A program made the position numbers and the translations under genes. From CAUPWF01 sp963515125 (GTDB lineage: Bacteria > Bacillota > Clostridia > Lachnospirales > Lachnospiraceae), in contig JBQKKG010000014.1 of the NCBI GenBank assembly GCA_052116865.1, positions 1 to 64,000 of the forward strand: a stretch of 64,000 nucleotides of DNA. Reading direction: 5' to 3'. The notes under the pieces were generated by a model. That model was not told the DNA's origin. It saw only the letters and a list, made by a program, of their open reading frames with translations, and did no database searches. Below, piece by piece: positions 49,620 through 58,598 of the stretch (positions within the stretch are counted from its first letter, which is position 1; the number at the start of each line of letters is the position of its first letter).

Positions 49620-51650
49620 TTATTTTAAATCAAATTTACTTACCATTAAAAGTAATTCTTGTGCCTGACCCGATAGTTCTTCGCTAGCAGCTGCACTTTC
49701 TTCTGCCGTTGCTGAATTCGTCTGTACTACATTCGAAATACTGTCTACGCTATCTGTAACCTGTCCCATAGAAGTTGCCTGTTCGTTAATCGTTTTTGCA
49801 ATTTGTTCTACAGTTTCCGTAACCTTCTTAGAATTTTCCACTACATGTACCATTGATTCCGCAGTATCTTCCACAATTGCTGTACCATTTCCTACTACTT
49901 GAATGGTATCTTCAATTAATTGTGCTGTACTCTTTGCTGCCTCTGCCGATTTGCTTGCTAGATTACGAACTTCATCAGCTACGACTGCAAATCCTTTGCC
50001 TGCCTCACCAGCTCTTGCTGCTTCTACTGCCGCATTAAGCGCCAAGATATTAGTTTGGAAAGCAATATCTTCAATGGTTTTAATAATTTTACCTATTTCG
50101 CCTGACTTATCGCTAATCTGAGCAATTGCTTTGGTCATCTGTTCCATTTTGTCATTACACTCAAAAATTTCTTGTTCTGTATAAACAGATTGTTCTTTTA
50201 CTTTCAAAGCATCTTGCGCGTTTTCATCAAATTTCTTTGAAATATGTTCAATAACACCTGATAAACGTTCAATGGATTCCGCCTGTTCTACAGAACCACC
50301 AGAAAGTGATTGAGCGCCAATTGCTATTTGCTCAGATCCACTCGTCACTTGCTCTGATGATTGTTGAATCTGGCGAATTGTGTGATTAAACTCATTTGAA
50401 ATATTTTCCAATGAATCTTTGATTTTAGCAAAATTTCCTTCATACTTCAATTTTAGTTCAAAATTAAGTTTTCCTAATGCTATTTGATTTAATACATCTG
50501 ATATTTCATCAATATAATCTACATAATCTCTTAGGCGAGTAACCGTCCGATTAAAGTTTAAAGCCAATTCCCCAAACTCATCATTGGAACTATATGTAAT
50601 CTCTTCATTTAATTCCCCATCAGCTATTCTCAGTGCTACGCCATCAATTTCTTTTACTGGTTTTACTATCATATATTTTACTAAAATTACAATAACTAAA
50701 AATAATGCTACAATACCAATTACCGCAATTATCATTAGTACTCTGTTTAGCACGTTTAAATCACTTAAAACTTCAGATTGTGGAACATAGGATATGGTTA
50801 CCCAACTACTATTTGGAACGTTTTCTAATTCCAAATTCATGGAACCGTCACCTGTTTTAATTGTCTGTAATCCTGTTTTTTTACTACTAATTAAATTACC
50901 AACTTTAGAATACATATCTTCTTTTTGATCTTTTAGATATGTACCTAGTAATTCCTTGTTCTTATGTCCGATAATCATTCCTGATTCGGAGTCTACCAAA
51001 AAGATACCACCTGTTTTTTGCAATGTTACTTTATTTACAATTTCAGAAATTGCATTTAAGTAGATATCTGCTGCGACAACACCTCTGACTCCACCATTAT
51101 GATCTTTTAGCTTTCCTGCTGCCCAAACCACATTTGACTGGCTGTCTTCATCAAAGTACACAGATCCCCAGAAAATATCGTCAGATACAACACCGCCTTT
51201 GTACCAAGGCTTAGAAAGCGTATCAAAATCAGCTCCTGGTACAAAGGAAGAATGTACCAAATCACCATTTGCTTCTCCAATATATATTCCCGCTGGAAAA
51301 GCTTCGTATCGGTCTACTGTATGACGAATGTACTCTAGCTCTTGTTGATCTGTAAAAGGACTGTATTCTAATACATCTCTTTGCTCATTTAATGCAGTCA
51401 TTACTTCTGTCATCCACGTTTCTACACTATTGACAACACTTTCTGTTTGAGTAGTTAACAAATTCTCACTTTTTTGCATTACAATTTTTGATGTCTTAGA
51501 ATATACCAACAGTAAAATACCAACAATTGCTACTACCACCACCGGTAGCAAAATCCCTAAAAATTTACCTCTTACTCCTATCCTAATTTTACTACTTGAT
51601 GCCTCGCTAACGTTGCTGTTTTGTGTTTTCTCTTCCATTTCCTCCACCAT
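49620..51650 (-). CDS. Methyl-accepting chemotaxis protein (Cache sensor)
   Basis: A 676-residue chemoreceptor. Membrane helices at ~28-50 and ~300-325 flank a dCache-type sensor (PAGIYIGEANGDLVHSSF, KPWYKGG, RGVVAADIYLNAI). A HAMP domain follows (~325-380), then a long signalling hairpin whose tip reads IEDIAFQTNILALNAAVEAARAGEAGKGFAVVADEVRNLA. It passes a ligand signal to CheA. No che genes are nearby. It ends against the pilT operon, so a motility link is possible but unproven. Confidence 0.94.
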   Translation of the reverse strand: MVEEMEEKTQNSNVSEASSSKIRIGVRGKFLGILLPVVVVAIVGILLLVYSKTSKIVMQKSENLLTTQTESVVNSVETWMTEVMTALNEQRDVLEYSPFTDQQELEYIRHTVDRYEAFPAGIYIGEANGDLVHSSFVPGADFDTLSKPWYKGGVVSDDIFWGSVYFDEDSQSNVVWAAGKLKDHNGGVRGVVAADIYLNAISEIVNKVTLQKTGGIFLVDSESGMIIGHKNKELLGTYLKDQKEDMYSKVGNLISSKKTGLQTIKTGDGSMNLELENVPNSSWVTISYVPQSEVLSDLNVLNRVLMIIAVIGIVALFLVIVILVKYMIVKPVKEIDGVALRIADGELNEEITYSSNDEFGELALNFNRTVTRLRDYVDYIDEISDVLNQIALGKLNFELKLKYEGNFAKIKDSLENISNEFNHTIRQIQQSSEQVTSGSEQIAIGAQSLSGGSVEQAESIERLSGVIEHISKKFDENAQDALKVKEQSVYTEQEIFECNDKMEQMTKAIAQISDKSGEIGKIIKTIEDIAFQTNILALNAAVEAARAGEAGKGFAVVADEVRNLASKSAEAAKSTAQLIEDTIQVVGNGTAIVEDTAESMVHVVENSKKVTETVEQIAKTINEQATSMGQVTDSVDSISNVVQTNSATAEESAAASEELSGQAQELLLMVSKFDLK

Positions 51651-51774
51651 ATACTAATTCTCCTTATTCTTTTGTATATAAAACACACCTATAGATAAAT
51701 ACTAACACTTTCCCATTTGTTTATCAATAGATTTCCTTTAATTAAAATGTTTGAAAATTTCAAATTATTATAAA

Positions 51775-51802
51775 AATAGACCTACCTTTTGGTAGATCTA
51801 TT
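51775..51802 (-). terminator. Terminator downstream of tRNA-Arg
   Basis: On the minus strand ATAGATCTACC-AAAA-GGTAGGTCTAT followed by a U-rich TTTTTAT, about 50 bp after the tRNA. Confidence 0.8.
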
Positions 51803-51852
51803 CTAACTTTTAAATTTATATCAAAATATCACGTAAAACAGTTTTTTTTTAA

Positions 51853-51924
51853 CACTCCCAGTAGGAATCGAACCTACAACTGACCCTTAGGAGGGGTCTG
51901 TTATATCCATTTAACTATGAGAGC
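51853..51924 (-). tRNA. tRNA-Arg (anticodon CCU)
   Basis: A complete cloverleaf can be folded: acceptor GCTCTCA/TGGGAGT with two G-U pairs, D stem GTTA/TAAC, anticodon stem GACCC/GGGTC with loop CTCCTAA, T stem GTAGG/CCTAC with loop TTCGATT. The anticodon CCT reads AGG (Arg). CCA is not encoded. Length 72 nt to the discriminator base. Confidence 0.95.
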
Positions 51925-51931
51925 TTATTAC

Positions 51932-51951
51932 AGTGCTCCTTTTGGAGCACT
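51932..51951. terminator. Hairpin between the DUF3881 gene and tRNA-Arg
   Basis: AGTGCTCC-TTTT-GGAGCACT, a perfect 8-bp stem 11 bp past the DUF3881 stop. It has a T-rich tail on the plus strand only, so it is a weak terminator for the minus-strand gene. Confidence 0.5.
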
Positions 51952-51962
51952 TTTCTATTATA

Positions 51963-52847
51963 CTAGAAGTTGATGTAACCTTGCAACCATATATTTGATT
52001 TTAATCTTCTTCCTACTTCTGGTTCTCCTATAATTCCACTCTTTGGAACACAAACATCAAAAATAAGTTCGTTAACATCTAATGTAAAGATCAATAATTC
52101 TTCCTTGCTATATTCATTTTGTATACTTTCCATAGCCAAAATATCACCTAAAATAGAATACTGATCACACTCTACACCATATGGCATAAAATAAGAATCA
52201 ACAATACTAAAAATATCCTCTTTAATTAAACGTTTTGAAACTTTGGAATATGTATCGATGTCATCTAGCGTAAGACTTTCAATTGCCGCTGCATCACCAT
52301 TTCTTGCCGCACTAAGAAGCATCATTCTATTTCGTGATTCTTCTTTATGTGTCTTTACCTGCTGTTCATTCTTCTTAATTTCAAATAATATAGTACCACT
52401 TAAAGCTAATCCCGAAAGAGTTAAAGATGTTGCACTTTTTGGTATATTACCTAATTGTTTTTGCTTCATATATTCCAAAGAATTTTGCAAATGAAAAATA
52501 AGGCTTACTCCAACCTTTACATCTTCGCAAATTCCTACATATGCCTCTTTTTCTATACGTCTTTCCACTAATATATCTGCATAAGATGTAATTCCTGTAC
52601 CTTTAAAATATGGAAAATAATATTCTTTTTCAAATTTTTCATCTATATTCATCTCACCAAAGATAGAAATTCCTATCCCAGCACCATAACTTTTTCTAAA
52701 TTCACAATAATCAGAACTCTCTTCTACTTCGTTACAGGAAACTAATTCATGCTCTGTAAAATTATTTTCAACATCTACTAATATGTCTTTTATTTTTCTT
52801 TTCGTATTTACATTTTGAAATCCTATAGATTTAATATATTGATGCAT
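51963..52847 (-). CDS. DUF3881 family protein
   Basis: A 294-residue cytoplasmic protein. The start is set at ATG 52847 because the family, as I recall it, begins MHxYIKSIGF; an in-frame start at 52898 lies inside a DnaA-box-like cluster. Recognisable segments are KSYGAGIGISIFGEMNIDEKF, EYYFPYFKGTGITSY and KVGVSLIFHLQNSLEYM. DUF3881 is largely confined to Lachnospiraceae and has no known function. No catalytic motif is visible. Confidence 0.75.
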   Translation of the reverse strand: MHQYIKSIGFQNVNTKRKIKDILVDVENNFTEHELVSCNEVEESSDYCEFRKSYGAGIGISIFGEMNIDEKFEKEYYFPYFKGTGITSYADILVERRIEKEAYVGICEDVKVGVSLIFHLQNSLEYMKQKQLGNIPKSATSLTLSGLALSGTILFEIKKNEQQVKTHKEESRNRMMLLSAARNGDAAAIESLTLDDIDTYSKVSKRLIKEDIFSIVDSYFMPYGVECDQYSILGDILAMESIQNEYSKEELLIFTLDVNELIFDVCVPKSGIIGEPEVGRRLKSNIWLQGYINF

Positions 52848-52882
52848 ACCATTTATTAATCCTTTTTCTATAAAAATTATTG

Positions 52883-52976
52883 TTTTCCACATTATCAACA
52901 GTTTTTCAACATACTATGTTGATAAAATTTTTTCTGTTTCAACAGTTTCCACAGCATTTTTTTATACTGTGGATAA
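52883..52976. other. DnaA-box-like cluster upstream of the DUF3881 gene
   Basis: One perfect box TGTGGATAA (52968-52976) and several one-mismatch boxes: TTTTCCACA (52883-52891), TTATCAACA directly abutting it (52892-52900), and TGTTGATAA (52917-52925); TTTCCACA occurs again near 52947. The surrounding 150 bp are strongly AT-rich. It lies ~11 kb inside the window edge nearest oriC. Confidence 0.5.
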
Positions 52977-53042
52977 CTTATATTGAAACGTTTTTATATC
53001 TATACGAAATATTTTTAATTCTAGAAACTATTTTATTTCATT

Positions 53043-54326
53043 TTACTGTAATTCAATTTTAGTTTTTCCACCCATATAAGGCTGTAATGCTATAGGTATT
53101 TTAACTGTACCATCTGCTTGTAAATTATTTTCTAAGAACGCAATCAACATTCTAGGTGGTGCTACAACTGTGTTATTTAATGTATGTGCAAAGTATTTTC
53201 CATCTTTACCATTAACACGTATTTTTAGTCTACGTGCTTGAGCATCCCCTAAATTAGAACAACTTCCTACCTCAAAATATTTTTGTTGTCTTGGAGACCA
53301 AGCTTCTACATCAACAGATTTTACTTTCAAATCTGCCAAATCTCCTGAACAGCACTCTAGAGTACGAACAGGGACATCTAAGGAACGGAATAAATCAACT
53401 GTGTTTTTCCACAACTTATCATACCATTCCATACTTTCTTCCGGTTTACAAACAACTATCATTTCTTGCTTTTCAAATTGATGTATTCTATAAACTCCTC
53501 TTTCTTCAATTCCATGAGCACCTTTTTCTTTTCTGAAACACGGAGAGTAGCTTGTTAAAGTCTGTGGTAATTGCTCTTCTTGTAGAATAGTATCTATAAA
53601 TTTTCCAATCATAGAATGTTCGCTTGTACCAATGAGATATAAATCTTCCCCTTCAATCTTATACATCATTGCATCCATCTCAGCGAAACTCATTACACCA
53701 GTTACAACATTGCTTCTAATCATAAATGGTGGAATACAGTAAGTAAATCCTCTATCAATCATAAAATCTCTCGCATAAGAAATGACTGCAGAGTGTAGTC
53801 TTGCAATATCTCCCATTAAATAATAAAAACCATTTCCTGCTACCTTCCCTGCACTTTCTATATCAATTCCATGAAAGCTTTCCATAATTTGTGTATGATA
53901 AGGAATCTCAAAATTAGGTACTACAGGATCACCATATTTTTCAACTTCAACATTTTCACTATCATCTTTTCCTATTGGAACTGATGGATCAATTATATTT
54001 GGAATTGTCATCATGATTTTAAGAATTTTTTCCTCAACTTCTTTTTCTTCTAATGACAGTTCATCAATTTTTTTACCATCAGATGCAATTTGCTTCTTTA
54101 TTTCTTCTGCTTCTTCTTTTTTGCCCTGTGCCATAAGGGCCCCTATTTGCTTGGATATTTTATTCTTTTCAGATCTTAAATTTTCTACCTCTCCCTTAAT
54201 ATCTCGATTACGTTTATCTAATTCTAATACTTCATCTACCAAAGGCAATTTATCTTCTTGAAACTTATTTTTAATATTTTGTTTTACAACTTCTGGGTTT
54301 GTTCTTACAAATCTAATATCTAACAT
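53043..54326 (-). CDS. serS: Seryl-tRNA synthetase
   Basis: A 427-residue class II synthetase from ATG 54326 (AGAGGTC upstream). It opens with MLDIRFVRTNPEVVKQN and the long antiparallel coiled-coil arm (~25-105) that grips the variable arm of tRNA-Ser. Motif 2 is seen as SPCFRKEKGAHGIEERGVYRIHQFEKQE (~260-287) and motif 3 as LNNTVVAPPRMLIAFLENN (~385-403). It attaches serine to tRNA-Ser and tRNA-Sec. No T-box is seen in the 54-bp gap upstream, so it is probably read through from the parA-parB-DUF4446 transcript. Confidence 0.96.
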   Translation of the reverse strand: MLDIRFVRTNPEVVKQNIKNKFQEDKLPLVDEVLELDKRNRDIKGEVENLRSEKNKISKQIGALMAQGKKEEAEEIKKQIASDGKKIDELSLEEKEVEEKILKIMMTIPNIIDPSVPIGKDDSENVEVEKYGDPVVPNFEIPYHTQIMESFHGIDIESAGKVAGNGFYYLMGDIARLHSAVISYARDFMIDRGFTYCIPPFMIRSNVVTGVMSFAEMDAMMYKIEGEDLYLIGTSEHSMIGKFIDTILQEEQLPQTLTSYSPCFRKEKGAHGIEERGVYRIHQFEKQEMIVVCKPEESMEWYDKLWKNTVDLFRSLDVPVRTLECCSGDLADLKVKSVDVEAWSPRQQKYFEVGSCSNLGDAQARRLKIRVNGKDGKYFAHTLNNTVVAPPRMLIAFLENNLQADGTVKIPIALQPYMGGKTKIELQ

Positions 54327-54380
54327 TATTCTGACCTCTTTCTTTTCTTTCATTTCTTTTACTTATTTTATTTCTTATTT

Positions 54381-54914
54381 TTATTTTAAATCCTTTATAT
54401 CTAAACCATATGCTTCCTGGTAAATAGCGCGTTCTAGACTTTCTGCTTCTTCCTCTGCTAATTCAATATAACTTTCACCCTTTACTACTTCTTTAATATA
54501 CGTATAGCAGCCTTCTCGACTATGCATTGCATTTATAATCCAACCACTATTATTACCGTCTAATAAAGTCAATGCAAAGCTTAACTTTCCACCCATTTCA
54601 TGAAATGCATCGTATTTAACAATTCCTACCTTTTGGTAATCAGACTCCATCTTACGATATATATCTTTAATATCTTGACGGTTTTGTTTTACAACAGAAA
54701 TTATTGAATCTATGTCATCAAATTTATCAAGTATACTTGTTTCTAAAGTTTTTCCATCTTTTCCACGCATAAACGACGAATAACTACTTTTTAACCGATT
54801 CAATTTCATGTTCATATTTATCAGCCATATAAGTAATATTATTACAAATATAATTAGTATAATTACTAAATATGCTGGATCAAATCCAATCTTCCATAAG
54901 AGACTTTTTTCCAT
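54381..54914 (-). CDS. DUF4446 membrane protein
   Basis: A 177-residue protein with one N-terminal membrane helix (LVIILIIFVIILLIWLINM) followed by a coiled region and a small domain with KVGIVKYDAFHEMGGKLSFALTLLDGNNSGWIIN and the ending YIKEVVKGESYIELAEEEAESLERA. This is the DUF4446 pattern, a Firmicute family that usually follows parB near the origin. Function unknown. It lies 20 bp after parB. Confidence 0.85.
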   Translation of the reverse strand: MEKSLLWKIGFDPAYLVIILIIFVIILLIWLINMNMKLNRLKSSYSSFMRGKDGKTLETSILDKFDDIDSIISVVKQNRQDIKDIYRKMESDYQKVGIVKYDAFHEMGGKLSFALTLLDGNNSGWIINAMHSREGCYTYIKEVVKGESYIELAEEEAESLERAIYQEAYGLDIKDLK

Positions 54915-54934
54915 AATGTTTCTATCACTCCTTT

Positions 54935-55852
54935 TTATTTACTTCGAATAGTCATAATTAAATCGAATATACGTTCGAGTTCTTCTTCGGAATAGTATTC
55001 AATTTCAATTTTTCCTTTATCTTTTGATTTTTGGTTAACACTTACTTTTGTACCAATAATACCTTTCATTTTATCCTCTAAATCTTCATAAATAAAAGAA
55101 TTTTCAATTTCTTTTTTAGGTTTAATTTTTTTAGGATTTTTAATTTCTTTTATTAATTTTTCGATATCTCTTACACTTAATTTTTCATCAAATATTTTAT
55201 TAGCCAATGCATATTGCTGTTCCTCATCTTCAATAGCTAATAATGCCCTAGCATGTCCCGTTGATATCATATCATCCACAATCATTTGTTGTACTCTATC
55301 ACTTAATTTTAATAAACGCATAGAATTAGTGACAGCAGTTCTACTTTTTGACACACGCTCTGCTACTTCATCTTGCTTTAAAGAAAATTCATTTAATAAT
55401 TTTTTATAAGCCATTGCTTCTTCTATAGGATTTAAGTTTTCCCTTTGTATATTTTCTATTAACGCTATTTCCACTACTTCCTGATCTGTATACTCTTTAA
55501 TAATAACTGGTACTTCTTTAAGACCTGCTAACTTTGCCGCACGCCAACGTCTTTCACCTGCGATTATTTCATAATAATCACTACGTTTTTGTACTAATAG
55601 TGGTTGTAGTATTCCAAATTGTTTAATAGAATCAGCAAGTTCTAATAAAGCATCCTCTTCAAATGTTCTTCTTGGCTGTTCTCTATTTGGTTCAACTTTT
55701 GTAATTTTTACTAGTTGTTCTCCACTTCTTTCTTCAACTACATTACTATTTTCTTTATTGTGTTCAATACTTTCCTTATATATTACTTTAGATTTATTAT
55801 CTGGAATTAAACTATCTAATCCTTTTCCTAATCCACTTCGCTTTCCTGCCAT
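54935..55852 (-). CDS. parB: Chromosome partitioning protein ParB (Spo0J)
   Basis: A 305-residue protein. The N-terminal CTPase/ParB domain (~45-140) has REQPRRTFEEDALLELADSIKQFGI and the box-II motif EIIAGERRWRAAKLAGL (~92-108). The helix-turn-helix (~145-200) has FSLKQDEVAERVSKSRTAVTNSMRLLKL and STGHARALLAI. The C-terminal dimer domain follows. It loads on parS and spreads as a CTP-gated clamp, recruiting SMC and stimulating ParA. Its start meets the parA stop. Three perfect parS sites lie just upstream of parA. Confidence 0.96.
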   Translation of the reverse strand: MAGKRSGLGKGLDSLIPDNKSKVIYKESIEHNKENSNVVEERSGEQLVKITKVEPNREQPRRTFEEDALLELADSIKQFGILQPLLVQKRSDYYEIIAGERRWRAAKLAGLKEVPVIIKEYTDQEVVEIALIENIQRENLNPIEEAMAYKKLLNEFSLKQDEVAERVSKSRTAVTNSMRLLKLSDRVQQMIVDDMISTGHARALLAIEDEEQQYALANKIFDEKLSVRDIEKLIKEIKNPKKIKPKKEIENSFIYEDLEDKMKGIIGTKVSVNQKSKDKGKIEIEYYSEEELERIFDLIMTIRSK

Positions 55853-56619
55853 TATTTTTCTCCTTTATTAATAACTTCTGTTGCTAAACTCATATAGCTT
55901 TCAGCTCCTGCCGATTTAGGATCATATAAATTAATAGGCAAACCATGACTTGGTGCTTCTGCAAGTCTAATATTACGTGGAATAATCGTTTTATAAATTG
56001 TTTGTTGTAAATTATCCTTTACATTTTCAACTACCTGTAAAGATAAATTAGTTCTTGCATCATACATAGTAAATACAACACCCTCCATTACCAAATTTGG
56101 ATTAAGGCGATCTTTAACCAATTCTATCGTATGTATTAATTGACTTAATCCTTCAAGCGCATAATATTCACACTGAATAGGAACTAAAACAGTATCTGCC
56201 GTTGTCATCGCATTTATAGTTAACATACTTAAAGAAGGTGGACAATCTATAATAACAAAATCATAATTATTTCTAATATCTTTTATAGCATTTTTAATTA
56301 TATACTCTTTATCTTCTACTCCAATCAATTCGATTTCAGCTGCTGATAAATCTATATCTGTTGGTAATATATCAAGATTTTCCAGAACCTCTTTACAAAT
56401 ACAATTTTCAACATTAGATTCTCCTAATATCAAATCATATACTGTATTTTCAACTTCATCTTTATCAACTCCTAAACCACTTGTCATATTTCCTTGTGGA
56501 TCCATATCAATTGCCAGTACTCTTTTTCCAAGCGAACTTAAACATGCTGATAAATTGATAGCCGTTGTTGTTTTCCCAACTCCACCTTTTTGATTGGCTA
56601 TGGCTATTATTCTACTCAT
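55852..56619 (-). CDS. parA: Chromosome partitioning ATPase ParA (Soj)
   Basis: A 255-residue deviant Walker A ATPase from ATG 56619 (AAGGGGAA upstream). It has KGGVGKTTTAINLS (~11-24), DMDPQGNMTSGLG (~40-52) and FVIIDCPPSLSMLT (~113-126). It works with ParB in origin segregation and regulates DnaA in bacilli. The reading frame ends on the base where parB begins, and the parS cluster is in its promoter region. Confidence 0.96.
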   Translation of the reverse strand: MSRIIAIANQKGGVGKTTTAINLSACLSSLGKRVLAIDMDPQGNMTSGLGVDKDEVENTVYDLILGESNVENCICKEVLENLDILPTDIDLSAAEIELIGVEDKEYIIKNAIKDIRNNYDFVIIDCPPSLSMLTINAMTTADTVLVPIQCEYYALEGLSQLIHTIELVKDRLNPNLVMEGVVFTMYDARTNLSLQVVENVKDNLQQTIYKTIIPRNIRLAEAPSHGLPINLYDPKSAGAESYMSLATEVINKGEK

Positions 56620-56681
56620 ATGATTTCCCCTTTCTTGCAATGTTCTTATTATACCATTAATTCATTTTTTTATCCACCTAA

Positions 56682-56697
56682 TGTTTCACGTGAAACA
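56682..56697. promoter_or_regulatory. parS site 1
   Basis: Perfect TGTTTCACGTGAAACA, the ParB-binding sequence, 62 bp upstream of parA. Confidence 0.97.
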
Positions 56698-56729
56698 TTA
56701 AATTTTATTATTTTTTTTATTTATTACAA

Positions 56730-56745
56730 TGTTTCACGTGAAACA
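56730..56745. promoter_or_regulatory. parS site 2
   Basis: Perfect TGTTTCACGTGAAACA, 48 bp from site 1. Confidence 0.97.
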
Positions 56746-56765
56746 TTTTTCTTTTTCATCTTTTA

Positions 56766-56781
56766 TGTTTCACGTGAAACA
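56766..56781. promoter_or_regulatory. parS site 3
   Basis: Perfect TGTTTCACGTGAAACA, 36 bp from site 2. Three sites in 100 bp in the parA/hydrolase gap. Confidence 0.97.
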
Positions 56782-56891
56782 TTTATTATTAAAAACAAGA
56801 TTTAAATTAATATATTATTTTTAATATTTTTATTCTTTCTATATATACTATATTGTAGTATAATAATATATAAAGAAAAGGTAGGTGTAAT

Positions 56892-57848
56892 ATGAACTGG
56901 AAAAAGAAATTAACAACTTGTACAATTTTAATAGTATTAACAACATTTGTCACTTTTGTTATAAATAAGTTTATTTACTTTATTTCCACTTTGGATAATT
57001 TGTTGAATGATTTTAATGGAAATTATTATGATTGGCGTTTTGGGAAAATTTATTACACAAAAGAAGGTTCTGGTGATCCAATTATTTTGATTCATGATTT
57101 AACAGCTCAAAGTTCTGGTTTTGAATGGAAACATATTGTTAGTAAATTGGCTAAGACAAATACAGTCTATGTTATTGATTTATTGGGATGTGGGAGATCT
57201 GATAAGCCAAATATAACATATACAAATTATTTATATGTTCAAATGCTTACAGATTTTATTAAATATAATATTGGAGTTGAAACAGATATAATTGCTAGTG
57301 GTGAATCTTGTTCTTTTGTAATAATGGCTGCACATAATGATACTACTATTATAAATAGAATTATAATGACCAATCCTTTGGATATTGGATATTTATCTCT
57401 GAATCCTACTAAAAGATCAAAAATTTCAAAAATGCTTATCAATATTCCTATTATTGGTACACTTTTATACAACTTATTAACTACTAGGGCTGATATTGAA
57501 AAAAGTTTTTATGAAGATTATTTTTATGATTGTTCAAAAATAGAACAAAATGATATAAAAACATATTATGAATGTGCTCATACAAATGGGGCTTCAGCTA
57601 AACATTTATATGCAAGTATCTGCGGACGTTATACAAATGTAAATATTATCCAAGGTTTAAAAATGTTAGATAATAGTATATTTATTATAGAAGGATCAGG
57701 TACACCAAATAATAGAACTATTGCAGAACAATATAAAAATTACTTACCTTCAATTGAAATATTTTCAATTGAAAAGACAAAACAATTACCACATTTAGAA
57801 AATCCAGGTTTGTTTTTAGAAACAATCAAATTATTATTTGAAGCTTAA
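56892..57848 (+). CDS. Membrane-anchored alpha/beta hydrolase
   Basis: A 318-residue protein with an N-terminal membrane helix (TTCTILIVLTTFVTFVINKFIYFI) and an alpha/beta hydrolase fold. The oxyanion region is LIHDLTAQSSGFEW, the strand and turn VIDLLGCGRSDKP, the nucleophile elbow ASGESCSF (GESCS instead of the usual GxSxG), and the histidine is in QLPHLENPGLF. Substrate unknown. It is the only plus-strand gene in the origin-proximal cluster, inserted between rsmG and parA, where Bacillus has only noc/rsmG. Confidence 0.85.
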   Translation: MNWKKKLTTCTILIVLTTFVTFVINKFIYFISTLDNLLNDFNGNYYDWRFGKIYYTKEGSGDPIILIHDLTAQSSGFEWKHIVSKLAKTNTVYVIDLLGCGRSDKPNITYTNYLYVQMLTDFIKYNIGVETDIIASGESCSFVIMAAHNDTTIINRIIMTNPLDIGYLSLNPTKRSKISKMLINIPIIGTLLYNLLTTRADIEKSFYEDYFYDCSKIEQNDIKTYYECAHTNGASAKHLYASICGRYTNVNIIQGLKMLDNSIFIIEGSGTPNNRTIAEQYKNYLPSIEIFSIEKTKQLPHLENPGLFLETIKLLFEA

Positions 57849-57853
57849 TTTAT

Positions 57854-57881
57854 AAGAACCACTGTTAACACAGTGGTTCTT
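57854..57881. terminator. Bidirectional terminator between the hydrolase gene and rsmG
   Basis: AAGAACCACTG and CAGTGGTTCTT form an 11-bp stem around TTAACA, with T-rich flanks. The rsmG stop lies inside it. Confidence 0.85.
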
Positions 57882-58578
57882 TGCTTGGTAATCCTGCTTT
57901 ACGCGGATACTTTCTATTTATTTTCTTTACTTTTCTAATTTTTATAAATGATCTACTAATTTCTGTACCTGGTAACTCAAATTTAATAACTTCCTCTAAT
58001 TCAGATCCTAATATATTAATAGCGCTTTTAGATTTATTTAATTCTTCATCAATTTCTCCAGATTTATATGGAATAAAATATCCACCTACTTTAACATACG
58101 GTAAACAATATTCAGCTAATGTAGAAAGATTTGCAACTGCTCGTGATACACATAAATCAAACTGTTCTCTATAACTCAGTTGTTTTGCAAAATCTTCTGC
58201 ACGCCCATGAATTGTTTTGATTCCAGTCAAACCTAATTGTTCAATTACTGCATCTAAAAATTTTATTCTTTTATTCAATGAATCTAACAAAACTATATCT
58301 AAATGTGGAAAAATAATTTTAAGTGGAATACCTGGAAATCCAGCCCCTGTTCCAATATCTATAATAGAACCACAATCATTGATATTTAGAGCTTTAACAA
58401 TTGATAAACTATCAACAAAATGCTTTTCAACAACTTCATCGTACTCTACAATACTTGTTAAATTCATTACTTTATTCCATTCATTTATTAAATGATAATA
58501 ATTATCAAATTGTTCGCTTTGTTTATCCGTTAAAGACAAATCTAATTCAAGCAATTTGTTTTTTAATTTTTCACTCAT
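57865..58578 (-). CDS. rsmG: 16S rRNA (guanine-527-N7)-methyltransferase RsmG
   Basis: A 237-residue enzyme from ATG 58578 (AGAGGTG upstream). The SAM site is IIDIGTGAGFPGIPLKI (~68-84), preceded by EKHFVDSLSIV and followed by LLDSLNKRIKFLDAV and CVSRAVANLSTLAEY. It methylates N7 of G527 in 16S rRNA; loss gives low-level streptomycin resistance. It lies 21 bp after mnmG in the conserved mnmE-mnmG-rsmG block. The C-terminus overlaps a terminator stem. Confidence 0.96.
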   Translation of the reverse strand: MSEKLKNKLLELDLSLTDKQSEQFDNYYHLINEWNKVMNLTSIVEYDEVVEKHFVDSLSIVKALNINDCGSIIDIGTGAGFPGIPLKIIFPHLDIVLLDSLNKRIKFLDAVIEQLGLTGIKTIHGRAEDFAKQLSYREQFDLCVSRAVANLSTLAEYCLPYVKVGGYFIPYKSGEIDEELNKSKSAINILGSELEEVIKFELPGTEISRSFIKIRKVKKINRKYPRKAGLPSKEPLC

Positions 58579-58598
58579 ATTCACCTCTAATAAGTATT

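Noticed and set aside
52883..52976. This DnaA-box-like cluster being oriC itself
   Set aside because: The gene order yidC-jag-mnmE-mnmG-parAB predicts dnaA and oriC beyond base 64000, and dnaA/dnaN are not next to this cluster.
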